Of a DNA stretch of 64,000 bases, positions 35,930 through 47,599 are shown piece after piece. Below the pieces are notes generated by a model. It did not search any database, was not told the origin of the DNA, and saw only the letters and a list, made by a program, of their open reading frames with translations. Position 1 is the stretch's first letter. Each line of letters begins with the position of its first letter. Source of the DNA: Sebastes aleutianus (lineage: Eukaryota > Chordata > Actinopteri > Perciformes > Sebastidae); assembly GCA_916700875.1 (NCBI GenBank), contig CAKAKS010000032.1, positions 4,882,001 through 4,946,000 of the forward strand. The letters are read 5' to 3'. The translations under genes were made by a program, and so were the position numbers.

Positions 35930-36290
35930 GTTTGTTCTTTCTGCAGTTTTTCTAAAGGGAGCGCTCACAGGCTGTAGAACTATTCCAGACTGGCCGTCAT
36001 TACGCGCAGCGCAGCGCTGTAGCGGAGCTCTCTGTCCTGTCTGCTCCTCTCATAGTGTCGGCTCTGCCCCTTGGACTGCTCCACACTCGGTGCAGAGAAT
36101 GAGGGAGGTGGACCAGATGGATCTGGCAGAGCGGTCTGGTGTGTTCAAGCGGAGTGCGCTCAACGCGAGGCGGCTGGAGCTCGAGCACTCTTCCTAAAAG
36201 CACCAACATTTTACTATGAGACAGATGAACTTCAAGCCTCACGGCTTATTTTTGTAGGAGGATTGTGACGTCATGATGTGGTGGATACCC
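35930..36290 (-). promoter_or_regulatory. dio2: dio2 5' UTR and proximal promoter
   Basis: GC-rich flank upstream of the dio2 start. It holds a perfect CRE (36266-36273), a TATA-like AAAAATAAG on the minus strand at about 36247-36255, and a six-codon upstream ORF (ATG at 36000, stop at 35980). A longer upstream frame opens at 36242. The transcription start is not known, so which upstream ORFs are in the mRNA is inference. A long plus-strand frame here (35652-36197) is only the antisense of dio2. Confidence 0.55.
36266..36273. promoter_or_regulatory. dio2: perfect cAMP response element TGACGTCA
   Basis: The full palindromic CRE lies about 340 bases upstream of the dio2 ATG. Human DIO2 is known to be induced by cAMP through a CRE near its promoter, so the position supports a conserved control. 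Confidence 0.7.
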
Positions 36291-36563
36291 TGTCGCCCTC
36301 TCTCTCTCCTCTCCTCCCTCAGGAGTGTGCACAGTGTGGCTGAACGCAGCTGTAGGTCCGCCTTTTCTTTTTTTTTTTCTTCTTCTTTTGTGTGTGGCAT
36401 TTGTAATTTTACTGACCCTGTCAAAAAAATCATACAAACACCTTTACCATGCTACCTTTTTTTTAATTCTTGTGGATTATGTTTTTGCCATCATAATAAG
36501 TATACGTTTTTTTAAAGGGAATAAAAAGAAATTGATATATAAATATATCATATCTTCATGCCT

Positions 36564-36801
36564 TAGAGGGACTGTTTGTAAGAATCAGAAATTGCTTGTT
36601 AACAGCGACACCGTTAAGTCAACAAGCCGTTAAGTCAACGAAAGTCAGAAGACGGGCTTCACTAAATATAACTGCGGTTTTGGTGCTTCTGTGTAGTTTG
36701 CGTTGGAGTCTGAGTCTGAACAGCGTAGCCACACGCGAGCGCGCATGGGACACCGACCCTCAATGATTTATATGTGTAAGAAGTTACAAACAGTCCCTTT
36801 A
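36564..36801. mobile_element. short MITE with GGGACTGTTTGTAA termini
   Basis: Inverted ends AGAGGGACTGTTTGTAAGAA and TTACAAACAGTCCCTTTAA bound about 238 bp without coding capacity. Confidence 0.75.
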
Positions 36802-37018
36802 AATAACAAAATGTTACCTACACCTATCTGCAAAACATCAACAACATTTTTTGTCTTCTTAAAATACAAAACAAAAAGAAATGTATAACGCAACGGGCAC
36901 GTTTAAGAAACCTAAAGCTCTTGGTTACATGTAAGATTAGACAAAGATTGTGTTCATGGTTAAATATCGAAAAAGTCACAGAATGTGTTCACTTTTTTCA
37001 GTATTTAACAAAAGATCT

Positions 37019-37824
37019 TAAAGGGTAACTTTTGTAGACTACCTGGACCCGATCTTACCATGTTTTGTGTCTTATGGAGACAATAATTTCTGAAAATAGT
37101 CCAGTATTGATGGGGAGTGCTGCAGACGGCAGCTGCTCACAGGCTCCAATGGAATCCTATTGGGGCAAGCTGGTACCGTCATCTATGTCCACTAACAGTG
37201 CTACTTTTTGCCATGACAGGCTCTGATTGTTATTATAAGTGTCTGACATTATGGAAAGAGTCTCGCTCAAAGAGAAGTGTCGTTGTGAAATATGACGAGG
37301 TGACGTGTTGCCGGAAGACAACAGTGGAATAGTGGAACACATCCACGGTGGAAGCGTGAGAGTTTGTTGTGTTGGAGTACAGAAAGCGTAGCTCAGTGTT
37401 ATCTAAAATATTTTCAATATCATAGCTGAATATGTAGATGATTTTCACACTGTGGATGAGCTCTTTGAATTTGATGGCGAGTGTATTTATTTGAGCCAGA
37501 GTGTACGGACATTCAGATTTCACAACGACACTTGGACACAATAACAAACAGAGCGGATCAAGTGGAAGGTAAAGAAGAGTTTTTATTTCTCTGTAGGCTT
37601 CTTTTCCATAATGTTCTCACACACTTCTAATAACAATCTGAGCCTGTCGGCGGCAACAACAAGAACTGTTAGTGGATGTATCGCTACATTGACGCTGCTC
37701 ACTGCTTACAGCGCTCTCCCTCAATACTGGACCAATTTCAATCATTATTGTCCCTGTTAGTCACTAAGACACAAAAACATGGAAAAATGGGGTCCAGGTT
37801 GAAAAATTGAGAAGTTACCGTTTA
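37019..37824. mobile_element. MITE-like element of about 800 bp
   Basis: The left end TAAAGGGTAACTTTTGTAGA and inward block CCATGTTTTGTGTCTTA have inverted partners at the right end (TAAGACACAAAAACATGG and GAAGTTACCGTTTA). A second inner inverted pair, CCAGTATTGATGGGG / CCCTCAATACTGG, lies further in. No transposase frame is seen. Confidence 0.7.
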
Positions 37825-39261
37825 ACCACAGCCTTTTAGTAGATAGTTTGCCATCTGCCCTCATCATATACTCGCTGGTTTTCCCTGTTCCTCTGAAGGC
37901 TTTTTGAAAGAGGTTGCGACATGATCTTGACCTATAGGGTATAACACATGCACAGTGTAACTGGTGCTGCAGTCGTGCGTTGCTATAGGCTCAATTTCAG
38001 CGATTGCAAACCAGATTTTACGCAGGACACCTCCTCTTTTCACCCTCCTTGGGTCCCCTGCCAGATTGTCTTTGTCCATCCCCATGTGTACATCGGCTAC
38101 ACGCCTTCCTAGTGTTAACTGTTTTGTATTTGGACCCTTTGCTTCATCTGCTGGCTTTAGGACCTCAGCTCACTCCTTGCCGGTATTATTTTGCTTTTTG
38201 GACTGATCACCTGTGAATAACATCCTCCTTCTGAGTAAAAGACATTTTTCTAACTTACCTGGTGTCCTGGTGGGTATGTATAAGAATATAGAATGAACAT
38301 TTCTTCAGCATGTTGTGGGATTATCATTTCCCAGTTTTTGTCTCGAATGTTGCATCAGTATCTCCAAATAAAATCCAGTGATGTTACTCCTTTTCATGTT
38401 GGATAACAGTCTGCTTATTTAATATTTAAAACAAAATATTTCACAGCAGACACCTGATTATTTATATCTCTTATCCTGGTTACTGACTGTAAAGGAGTGA
38501 AGATAAACTCCTTTTGCTCTCCACCATTAGATACTTGTTTAATCCATTCCATTAGTTATTTGCCCCAAGCCGACTCAATTCCATAAAAATGCTCCCGAGG
38601 AGTATTTGACTACGGGTAGTGCTGGAAAGCAATGTTCGATGGGTGGGTCATTATGTTGTTTGCACAGTATGGCGTGCTCTATCATCATGTGCACAAGGAT
38701 GCGTGCGTCAAGCGTGGGCGTGCTTTTATAAACATTCATGCTTATCAGCATCTGGAAGTGGTTATGTGCTGTGCTGAATGTATGTGCCGCTAATAGATGA
38801 AACTTGACTTGTTGACACATGTTTGTTTTCTTCTATTAACTTTAATTATAGCGTTTTCTCAAAACAATAGTCTTTCTTTTTTTTCTGTATTACGTGTCGA
38901 GGTCTGTTTCTCATTAAAATACTGTTTACCGTATAGCGCTGCCCTTCGTGGTTTTGGGTTAGGGCTTAATTTAGGTGTGTCAGGGATCACAGAGAGGACT
39001 GGTTGAGGTTATAGAGCTAAGACTGAGTTCAGGTTAAGGTAAGGAGAAACAGACTTCAACACAACGCCAGAGCGAGAGAGAGAGTTCATTCTTCATGTCC
39101 ATACTGGCCTTGAACTGAACCCTCCCTTGTGCAACTGCGCTGTAAGATTGTAGATAACTTATTCTGGAAGTTCTGGCACATTCTCATTCCCAGGGCGTCA
39201 AAATACCTTTAAAAAAGTGCAAACTGTATTAGCTTTGTCATGCAAGTGCAGGCGCATACAT
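37825..39261. other. intergenic, no gene seen
   Basis: Near 37935-37990 a short block (GGGTATAACACATGCACAGTG) matches part of the repeat at 49540-49836 and 54501-55076. Otherwise only short frames occur. Confidence 0.4.
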
Positions 39262-39450
39262 CAAATTTGACCTCTGCATTCAACCCATCCTTAGGAGCAG
39301 TGTGCTGCTGTGAAACACCCGGGGAGTAACTTGGGGTTCAGCGTCTTGCTCAAGGAAACTTTGACATGCAGAGAGTAGGAGCCGGGGATTGAACCGCTAA
39401 CCTTGTGGTGAAAGAATGACCACTTTACCCACGGAGCTACAGCTGCCCCG
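39262..39450 (+). repeat. partial dispersed repeat related to 1726-1988
   Basis: Contains TTGGGGTTCAGCGTCTTGCTCAAGGA followed by GAGCCGGGGATTGAACCGC and a CTACAGCTGCCCC end. The GGATTGAACC block looks like a SINE or tRNA-like box, but no complete tRNA-derived head was found. Confidence 0.5.
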
Positions 39451-40544
39451 CTTTGTGATAGAGACACACAAGGTACCCTTTAGTGAGACCAGGCTTTCAA
39501 GGAACTACAATGTAAACCCATCCGTGTCAATATTAAATGCTCAGAGAAAGTGGTTGGGAGTGTTGTGACATAGTTTAAAGAGCAAAAAAAAAATGGATGG
39601 GGTTATGGATGGATCCAACAAACACAGGGCTTTCATCCAGGAGACTGTGTGAACCAAACAACATGTTATTTAAAGTTTCACTTTCACTTTACAAACATTG
39701 TCATTTTAAGCCAAACCATGATGTTTTTTTTTCCTAAACCTAACTAAGTGGTGTTGTTGCCTGAGCAAGTGTTTTCGTTTGAATTCACAACGTTGAAGGT
39801 GCTAAATACAAGATTGAGAGCATTTCTATTGCCTCTGCACGGCTCTCAAGATGGCGATGGCTGAGCCGGCGGTTCGCAGCTAACGGTGCTAACACTGCTA
39901 ACAGTGAAAACAAAGGCAACAGAGCTAACAGTGTTTATCTGAGTGGGGAACTGGAGGGTGGGTGCTACGGTTCCGCAACGACATCAGCTGTAACCGTATG
40001 AGAGCACTGAAAGGCACGCGCGGCCGGCACGGCTATGTCAACAAAGCACGGAGGAGCTCTGATTACAACAAACACAGAGGGAGAGAGACTTCATTCTCTG
40101 CTCAGGTTAACGTATTCTCATACAAAGGTTTGTATGATATCTTTCTAAAAAGTTAATCCTCCTTTTTCTTTAATTTTCCTACAATTTTCTTTGTCAAAAT
40201 CTTGCAATCTAACTTGACCCTATCAGATGATTTGTTTTACACAACCATCCGAGAAGCCGTCATTGGAAACTGCTTGGAAAAGGGCAGGCACTTTCAAAAA
40301 ATACTTGGCAGGTGATTGGATGATCCATCCGTCAATCAAACTAACGATAAGAGAAATTAAAGCATTATCAATTTTATCAGCTAGTGAGCCTGTTTCAAAT
40401 CCAAATACATATCATGTAAAATGGAGCCAGGAGGTTGACATATTTCTTATAATATTTGACCGGGATCGTCCAGACTTTTCCGTTTTCATGAACAGAATAG
40501 TAGTTCTAATCCCTTCTCCTTCTATAGGAGCATCCAGCTTTTGT
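39451..40544. other. intergenic, no host gene seen
   Basis: A frame from 40227 is continuous with the gypsy RNase H fragment downstream, but its first 105 codons or so have no similarity to retrotransposon proteins or to any family that I recognise. The join looks accidental. Confidence 0.35.
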
Positions 40545-40912
40545 TTTTGCTCGAACAAGGCGGACGCCTCCGACCTTGGGGTTGGAGCCATTTTTTCCCA
40601 GCGGGCTGCCGACGACCAGAAGCTGTCAAGGCGACTTTCCCAGGTGGAGAGGAACTACGACGTTGGGAACTGGGAACTGCTGGCTGTCAAGCTGCCGTTG
40701 GAGGAATGGTGTCACTGGCTCGATGGGACCAAGCTACTCTTCTTTGCCTGGACAGATCACAAAAACCTTGAGTCTATTCAGTCCACCAAATGACTAAACT
40801 CACGACAAACCAGGCGGTCATTATTCTTCACAAGGTTTAACTTTTCCCTCTCCTACCGGCCCAGTTCCCGCAACGTCAAACCTGATGCCCTGTCCAGTTT
40901 GTGGGAAGGGAG
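40545..40912 (+). pseudogene. Ty3/gypsy RNase H fragment
   Basis: Encodes ADASDLGVGAIFSQRAADD, then RRLSQVERNYDVGNWELLAV and FFAWTDHKNLESIQS, the RNase H region of Ty3/gypsy polymerase. A TGA at 40791-40793 interrupts the frame, after which FFTRFNFSLSYRPSSRNVKP and DALSSL continue the family pattern. Residues are missing between DDQK and LSRR. Flanking polymerase parts and LTRs are absent. Confidence 0.85.
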
Positions 40913-41340
40913 GACTCCGCACATGACCCTAACACCATCCTTCCTAATCCATATCTGGTAGCTTGGCTTACCTGGGGAAAGAGTTAAGGGCACCCTGGAG
41001 GATCAGCCCTGTTCTCCGCTCCTCTTCCCGACTGCTCCTCACGGCTGCTTGTCGAACCTCCCTGGTCACGGCTGCTTGCTCATCTTTTCTTTTCCGGGCC
41101 AGCCGTGAGTAGTAGTCCCTCCCTTGGCTGCTGATTGGTCACCTGTTGCCCAGCGCTCCTGTCTAATTGGTTGACTGTATGTCTGTCAACCGAGCGCTAC
41201 ACAGGTGCAGGTGATCAGCTTCATCAAAACGATAGTCAAGCAGAAGTAAAAACATAAAAACTAAAAACTATGCAGAAAAAGAATATAAAATCATTCACCA
41301 TAAAACAAAGCAAATATAAATATAGGAAAGTAAAATCAAT
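40913..41340. other. unassigned sequence after gypsy fragment
   Basis: May include further decayed gypsy sequence (3' part of pol or an LTR), but I cannot align it to the other LTRs in this window. Confidence 0.3.
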
Positions 41341-42233
41341 ACTTCTGCTGTGCGACACTATTATTACTGATATTTCTATATCACTCTATTATATCCACCG
41401 CTACTGATTGTTATTAGTCCTATTGTATTGCTACTTATAGCTGTTGTGTCTCTCTCAGGATGTTGTACGTACTATTCAAAGCACGAGGGCTGCACTTACT
41501 AGAGTATCCACACAGCCAAGTGGACAGAGTTTTAGTGTTGGTGTGTAGGAAAGTCCCTAGAGCCCACTGCGTGTCCTCTGCCTCACACTGTTTTCATTCC
41601 TTCAACCTCTGGTGGACAGGAATTTGGCTTTCAGCACTGTTAAATATGATGTTGCTGCTGTTTCATCCTGTCATTAGGGCTGCAGTGACAGGTTTGTTCA
41701 ATCATCCTCTGATGAAACATTTTGTGAGAGGCAAACGGAGGCACAGACCGCTATCACAGGCTGTCACAGACCGCTGTCACAGACCGCTGTCACAGACCGT
41801 TGTCACGCTTCTTGGTGCGCTGATTAATGCCCATTCAAACCTCTGGATCAGGTTCCACTCAAGTTGCTGTCAGTCAAAACGGTTTTGCTTTTGGCTCTGA
41901 CATATATATATATAGATATATACAATCTATATACAGTATATATACAGTATATATATCTCTCTCAGGTATCCATGGATCGAGGTTACACCTGGATCGGGGT
42001 TGCATCTGCCGCCGCGTCTGCTGCAAGCTTGACACCCACTGCTACCATCATTATTATCAGCCTTTTTATTATTAGTAGTAGTAGTTATATTTCTATTATT
42101 ATTATCACTCTTTTACATCCACTTTTTGTTATTAGTCCTATTTGTATTAGTTCTTACTGATGCTGTGCTATTAATGTGGTTGCTGTGCATCTCTCCCCCT
42201 CTCTCTCTACCTCTCTCTCTCTCTCCCACCCCT

Positions 42234-42293
<60 letters not shown>

Positions 42294-42301
42294 ACCCCTT
42301 C

Positions 42302-42336
<35 letters not shown>

Positions 42337-42575
42337 ACCCAACCGGTCGCGGCAGATGGTCGCCCACCCAGAGCCCGGTTCTGCTCAAGGTTTCTACCCG
42401 CTAAACGGGGAGTTTTTCCTGGCTACAGCGCATAACAATGCAATGCTCTTGCGGGATCTCTTGGTCGGTCTCTAAGCTATAGAGTACGGTCTAGACCTGC
42501 TCTATATAAAAAGCTTCTCAAAATAACTTCTGTTATGATTTGACGCTATATAAAGAATAAATGGAATTGAATATA
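41341..42575 (+). repeat. teleost 'GGAGTTTTTCCTGGC' dispersed repeat with (CT)n microsatellite
   Basis: Two partial left parts (41341-41460 and 42040-42180) share CTATTATTATTATCACT and TATTAGTCCTATT blocks. The right part at 42340-42575 reads CGGGGAGTTTTTCCTGGC, then TATAGAGTACGGTCTAGACC, then GACGCTATATAAAGAATAAA, the typical 3' tail of a frequent fish retroelement. A (CT)n tract with CCCACCCCTTCCCT interruptions fills 42187-42335 and creates meaningless Ser-Leu and Arg-Glu frames. An inverted relative is at 63783-64000. Confidence 0.65.
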
Positions 42576-43255
42576 TGAGTTATTGATCTATCTGCTCTTT
42601 CTGTGGCTCCCTCATGTCTCAGGATCCAAGGAGATGGCAGTTCGGCTATTTTGTGGCCTAACCCAGCACTTACGCCGATAACCATCACTAACTCCTTCAG
42701 ATCGAGAGTGATAACTTTGGATGGGTTCTTTTCTCCTCCACACAGATCTGAGTAGGAAGCCACGTCTCATCTCCTCTGTCCTGTGGGGGCCCTGTCCTGC
42801 TATGTTATGCACATGGCTGCCATACATCGTTCCCAGCGCCTGTTTGTGCATTACAGGGAACAATCTCGGGGGCTTCCTCTGTCTGCACAGCACCTGTCAC
42901 ACTAGCTGTCTAACAGGTGTATCTCTCCTCTGCCGTGGATCTCCCAGAGAGCATCAGAACACACTCCACCAGAGGGATTGCATCGGCTTTGCACAGAGGA
43001 ATGACAGTGGAAGACATTTTCACTGCAGCATAATGATCTTCGTGCGTTTCTATCTGCGTGATGTCTCCCGTTTCTGCATGACTCACTCTGTACTGAATGT
43101 TTTGTCTCTTCCTCCTGCCTGCCACCGTGGCTCAGGTGATGCACCAGAGTACGCATGGCTGGTTTGGGACATTTATTATGCCTCTTGGAGTGGGTGTGTT
43201 TGTTTGGACTCAGTGAGGCATGGACTACAGGTAAATCCTGCTCTGCCCTTAACCC
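42576..43255. other. intergenic, no gene seen
   Basis: A 179-codon plus frame (42721-43260) overlaps minus frames. It has no recognised domain and no splice context. I do not support it as a gene. Confidence 0.35.
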
Positions 43256-43590
43256 AATAGCGATAGCTTTAGAGGACAGAGCCTATATGAAATGGAACGT
43301 TAGTTACGTACTGTAACGCAGATTCTATGAGTACATTCACAGCTCTCAAAGATCTGGGCCTCACTGGCTCCTTAAATAGCTGAAGAAATAGCTGTTGATT
43401 CTGGAAGCCAATTGTCCGGTCTCAACTCAATTTATACCTAAGGTGAGACCGAGGTGAGGCCCACGCACAGGTGGGCGTTGATTAAAGTTATTTCAATGCT
43501 GCACATGAGATAAACCCCAACAGCGATAGCCCTAGAGGGCCGCGCCTATACTCATAGAATCTGGAGTTACAGTACGTAACTAATGTCCTC
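43256..43590. mobile_element. MITE-like inverted-repeat element
   Basis: The left arm holds AGCGATAGCTTTAGAGG and TTAGTTACGTACTGTAAC, then GATTCTATGAGTA. The right arm holds TACTCATAGAATCTGG and GTTACAGTACGTAACTAA in inverted order, with a second AGCGATAGCCCTAGAGG in direct order. It has 335 bp and no coding capacity. Confidence 0.6.
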
Positions 43591-43599
43591 TCATTCGAT

Positions 43600-44165
43600 T
43601 CCACGTTTCTCCTTAGCCAACAATAGCACCTTCTCTCGAACCAATGAGGGTAGGAAGCGCATTATTATGGTCCTGGGTGGCTCATTTGGGTTAGGCATAT
43701 AGGGGCGAGAGAATGATGGGCGCGTTTGATTTTAAATTTGTTGCCAGTAAGACCAAGTCCTGGAGAGAGAATCCTCTCCAAACACTGAATCACTTTGCCC
43801 TTTTGTCTCCTCCTCGCCAACTTTCCGTCCTACCATTCTGACATTATTATTATTCCGACTTTGGTTTTTGAGGTCCTCCACATGTGCCCACAGTGTTTCC
43901 AATCTCTTGTCGCACTTCTCCATGCCTTTCTCCATCCGAGCATTGACGTCCTCCATGTCCGATATCTGTTGTTCTGTCTGTCCAAGCCTTACTCGTATGT
44001 TCTTGACCGAGTCTTTGAGCTCGTCTTCGTCGTCTTCTTAATTGAGACATCAGCCGCCGCCACCACCTGCAGAGTAGCACTCATTTGTTTTTATTTTCAA
44101 AGTGAACACAGAGTCGATTGTCAAGCGTGGACAACAAAGAATACACCTGCTGCGGAAGCTTAACT
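43600..44165 (-). pseudogene. LINE-1-type ORF1 fragment
   Basis: In broken frames the minus strand encodes a coiled coil with DMEDVNARMEKGMEKCDKRL and ETLWAHVEDLKNQSRNNN, then a segment with SLAP and, further on, a match to the RTIIMRFLPSL region of fish L1 ORF1 proteins. Several frameshifts separate the parts. ORF1p is an RNA-binding trimer of L1 elements. No ORF2 is attached, so this is an isolated remnant. Confidence 0.75.
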
Positions 44166-47100
44166 CCTTTAAAGTCTGTAACTCTATCTTAAGCATTTAT
44201 CGAAAGTCTTTTAACGTTTTCCTTTATTTGCTGGTTTAATGGGTTGTCTGTGAAAGACAGAAACAGTCTCAATAGTATCGTTAAGATCTGCTCCAAGATA
44301 ATCGGAGTCCAGCAGAGAGACTTGAGCTCCCCCTGGGAGAAACACGTCGCCAAGAAAGCAAAAGGAATTAATAGCCAATCTGATCACATCCTGTCCAGTT
44401 AATTTACTTTAATGCTCTCAGGCCGACGCTACAAAGCAGTAAGTAAATACAGACGTCTGGTTAAATATTACCGTACAAATATGTAAAGTAAGTTATCTGT
44501 CAGTATTTTCAACAGGATGGTTTGTTTTAGGCACTACTGGTCAACAATAAAACAACTAGAACCCCGAAGTAACTGTGTCCTGTGTGGCATTAAATTCCAC
44601 GGGCTACACTAAACCAACCCTTTAAAAGAAAATTTTAAAAAAACAACACTTTTTTTGGTTATAATTGTGTACACGGCAATAAAAAATATCCTGGCTATAG
44701 CATGTTTTTTTTGTTGTTTTTTTAATTTACCCCATATCAAAGATGAAAATCATTTTACTCTGTGCCATCTTTTTCCTTTCCAGATATGGCTCAACTTTTT
44801 AGTATACCATATATTCTGTGAATGGATTAACTGAAATGTTCCACAGCACAAGCCTCCATACCAATGCCAGATGTGTACTCAGTAAACAGGCCGTATCAGT
44901 CTAAAAACAGACATTGGCACGGTGTGCCATCATCTTAACTGAATTTTACATTGGGCGCCGCAAGGTCGGATATTGTGAAAAAATGTCTGTGACATGAAGC
45001 CATGGGTTTGTTTAAAATATGGTCTTAATATTGAGAAACACAAACCCGATGCCACATGTGTGGAGCCTTAACTAAAAAAAGATTTAATTCTGAGCTGTTA
45101 TTCAGTAAAGTTTAATCAGCATTAATTAGCTAACTACAGCAGCAAACAGCTGGACATGCTTATCAGAGCAACTGGTTTTCTCCTGTCGGCCAGTAAGCAG
45201 CACCAAAACACCTCACGCAGAGGTAGTACTAATGTAATCTTGATTGTCATGTTCATTTCACTCCTCTCTAAATGTCAGTGATTACAGAGCGGTTTTCTCA
45301 GCGAGATCTAGGAAACAATATTTAAGTTTCTGCAATAAATAGCACTTCAATATTTTAATTTCATTATCATTCATTGATTCCTGCACATATCCAAGTGGGC
45401 TAAAAACTGACTGGTCTTCCTTCACAAGGGCCAGAGGCAACATGCAGGATTTGTTGACAGAGTGAGATTATGCAATGTTAGATGAGGTTATCCTTGAACA
45501 CAGAAATGTGTTGGTTCAACTCTACTGCAATTTTTGAGTTTGTAAAAACACGTGCCTATGAATTAGAATGCAGGTGCAGTGGTAAATCCAACCCAACAAG
45601 AAAAGTTGGAATACAATTTTAACAATACATATTAGCAATATATGCAATTTGAATGAATTAAATATGAATATTGCAGGGCCATTTTTTGAATAGCAAATCA
45701 CTGTAGTGTAATTGTGGTGTTTTGTCCATGGAGTGCCCGACAGGATCCACTGTGGAAAGACGGGAGTGTGTATATGGTAGATCGTGCTTGGGAGAGGAGG
45801 GATCAATAAATGTGACACAGTGTGCTGGACTCTATTACCAACCCTCGGCTGGGCAAATATGTAACAATGAGAAAGTCTGTGCAGTTGGCATAACCTTATG
45901 TAATGTTACGAAAGAGCTGGGTTGGATTGAAAGAGTTCATTCACGTAAGGTCAGCTGTTTGTCTGGCTGCATATCGACCTGTTGGTGGTTTGGCTGTCAG
46001 AGATTTTTCAGCATTGTTAAAATACAAAAATGGATAGGAGCTGTCACTTGCCTGGGATACCTCCAACATACCCAGATACGTTTATATTACGTCAAAGTGA
46101 AACAATGTAACTTTGAAATGTACAAAAAAAAAAAAAAAAAAGTTTGATTTCCTTTGGACTTTATACCGATGCTAGTGAGCCACACATTATCAATGAATCA
46201 GTGAACTCTTGCTGTCTGTCTGCGTTTGGGTCCTCCTCCCTTTGTTGTCGGAAGTCACCGGATGCATGTGACAGACGTTGGGTGTCCTTTATTTAGCGGG
46301 GAAGATAGTAAGGTTGTGGAGGACGGGTTGTGGATGGACGTGTAGCATGTTTAACTTGCATCAGAAGGGGGAACATTATTGTGATTGGCCCCAGTGCAAA
46401 GTTTTTTCTTGGGCCCTTACCCCCAAACACAAGCGCACACTTGACAATTGCTATGCCTCCATGGAGAGGCTCACCATGCAACTCTCATCCTGCACACCAG
46501 CCTTAGATCAGCACCACGGACAGCAGCTGGAGCGCTAAATATATCAACGCTAATTTAACAGCCTGCCCTGGACTCAGCGGACAAATGTTAGACACAGATA
46601 CATGATACACAGATAGACTACAGCAGGTGCGCATTTCCCAACATATGTGCTATAGATTGAAATCCCTGATCCCACTCCATAATAACAAAGATAAACCAGT
46701 ACTCGCCCATTAGAAGTTCATCCAACAGGTCTTGTGCTCCACAAAGTCAAAAACAACACTTCTTAAGAATCATGTCCTTTTTTATTGGAATGTCTCGGCC
46801 GTGAGCGACGCAGCATGACATGGCACGTTGTTTTGAGCTAAACTTTTGTCAGACACCCAGCTGTTTCTATTTATTATTCCTGTCGCTCACCTTGAAATCG
46901 CCTCAATGGACCAGGAGCGACTGATTGGTGAAGTTGAAATGAGGAGTTTTCTCCATACCTCCTCATTTCACTACAAACACCTAAACAAGGTGGCAGCTGG
47001 CTGGAGGGAGATCCCCAGAGAGCTGGACGTTTCCTACTGCTGTTGGCAATATTGTATGTCATTTCCAGTAAATATTACAATATTAAACGTGTGTTTTCTG

Positions 47101-47599
47101 TTTAATTAAAAAGATTCAGTGTGGACACGGTGTAGGACGGTGATTTTTGGGTACCCTGACAGCTTCTGGGCCCCGGTGCGCCGCACTGGTTGCAGCGTCG
47201 ATATTTACGCCACTGACTTTCATGTACGAGACCAGAGCTTGTGTCCTGTCACAGATCTGCATTTTATTGACTGCTACTACAATCTTTACCTAACCTTAAC
47301 CATAATATAGCTGCCGTGTGAAGATATTGTTGAAAGTGAGAGGAAAAACCACAGTCATTCAACGTAATGCAGGGTTTTGCAGAATTGTCCAATATGAATG
47401 TTTTTGACAGGCGATAGGATAAGATACCCCGATTGCATATTTTTAAAATCAATATATTTATAGACTACTTTTATGCCCACAAAGAAAAACGAAATAAAGA
47501 TAAAAAGGATTCAGTAATTCTCCACCAAAATTGTGTTCAGAACAGAGTTGGTGAGTCTAATTAAAGGTTATCCCTGCCTGTTTGCATATCCTCCATCTC
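44166..47599. other. intergenic, no gene seen
   Basis: A 141-codon plus frame at 45722-46147 ends in an A-run (about 46122-46141). It has no similarity that I recognise and could be part of a retroposed sequence. Frames at 46278-46538 and 46846-47109 are likewise unassigned. Nothing else could be supported. Confidence 0.35.

Noticed and set aside
35652..36197. Plus-strand 181-codon frame with Asp-Pro-Glu repeats
   Set aside because: It is the antisense of dio2 exon 1 and its leader. The acidic repeats are the complement of the Ser-Gly minisatellite. No splice or similarity evidence.
42113..42404. Several frames of Ser-Leu or Arg-Glu repeats
   Set aside because: They are translations of a (CT)n microsatellite.
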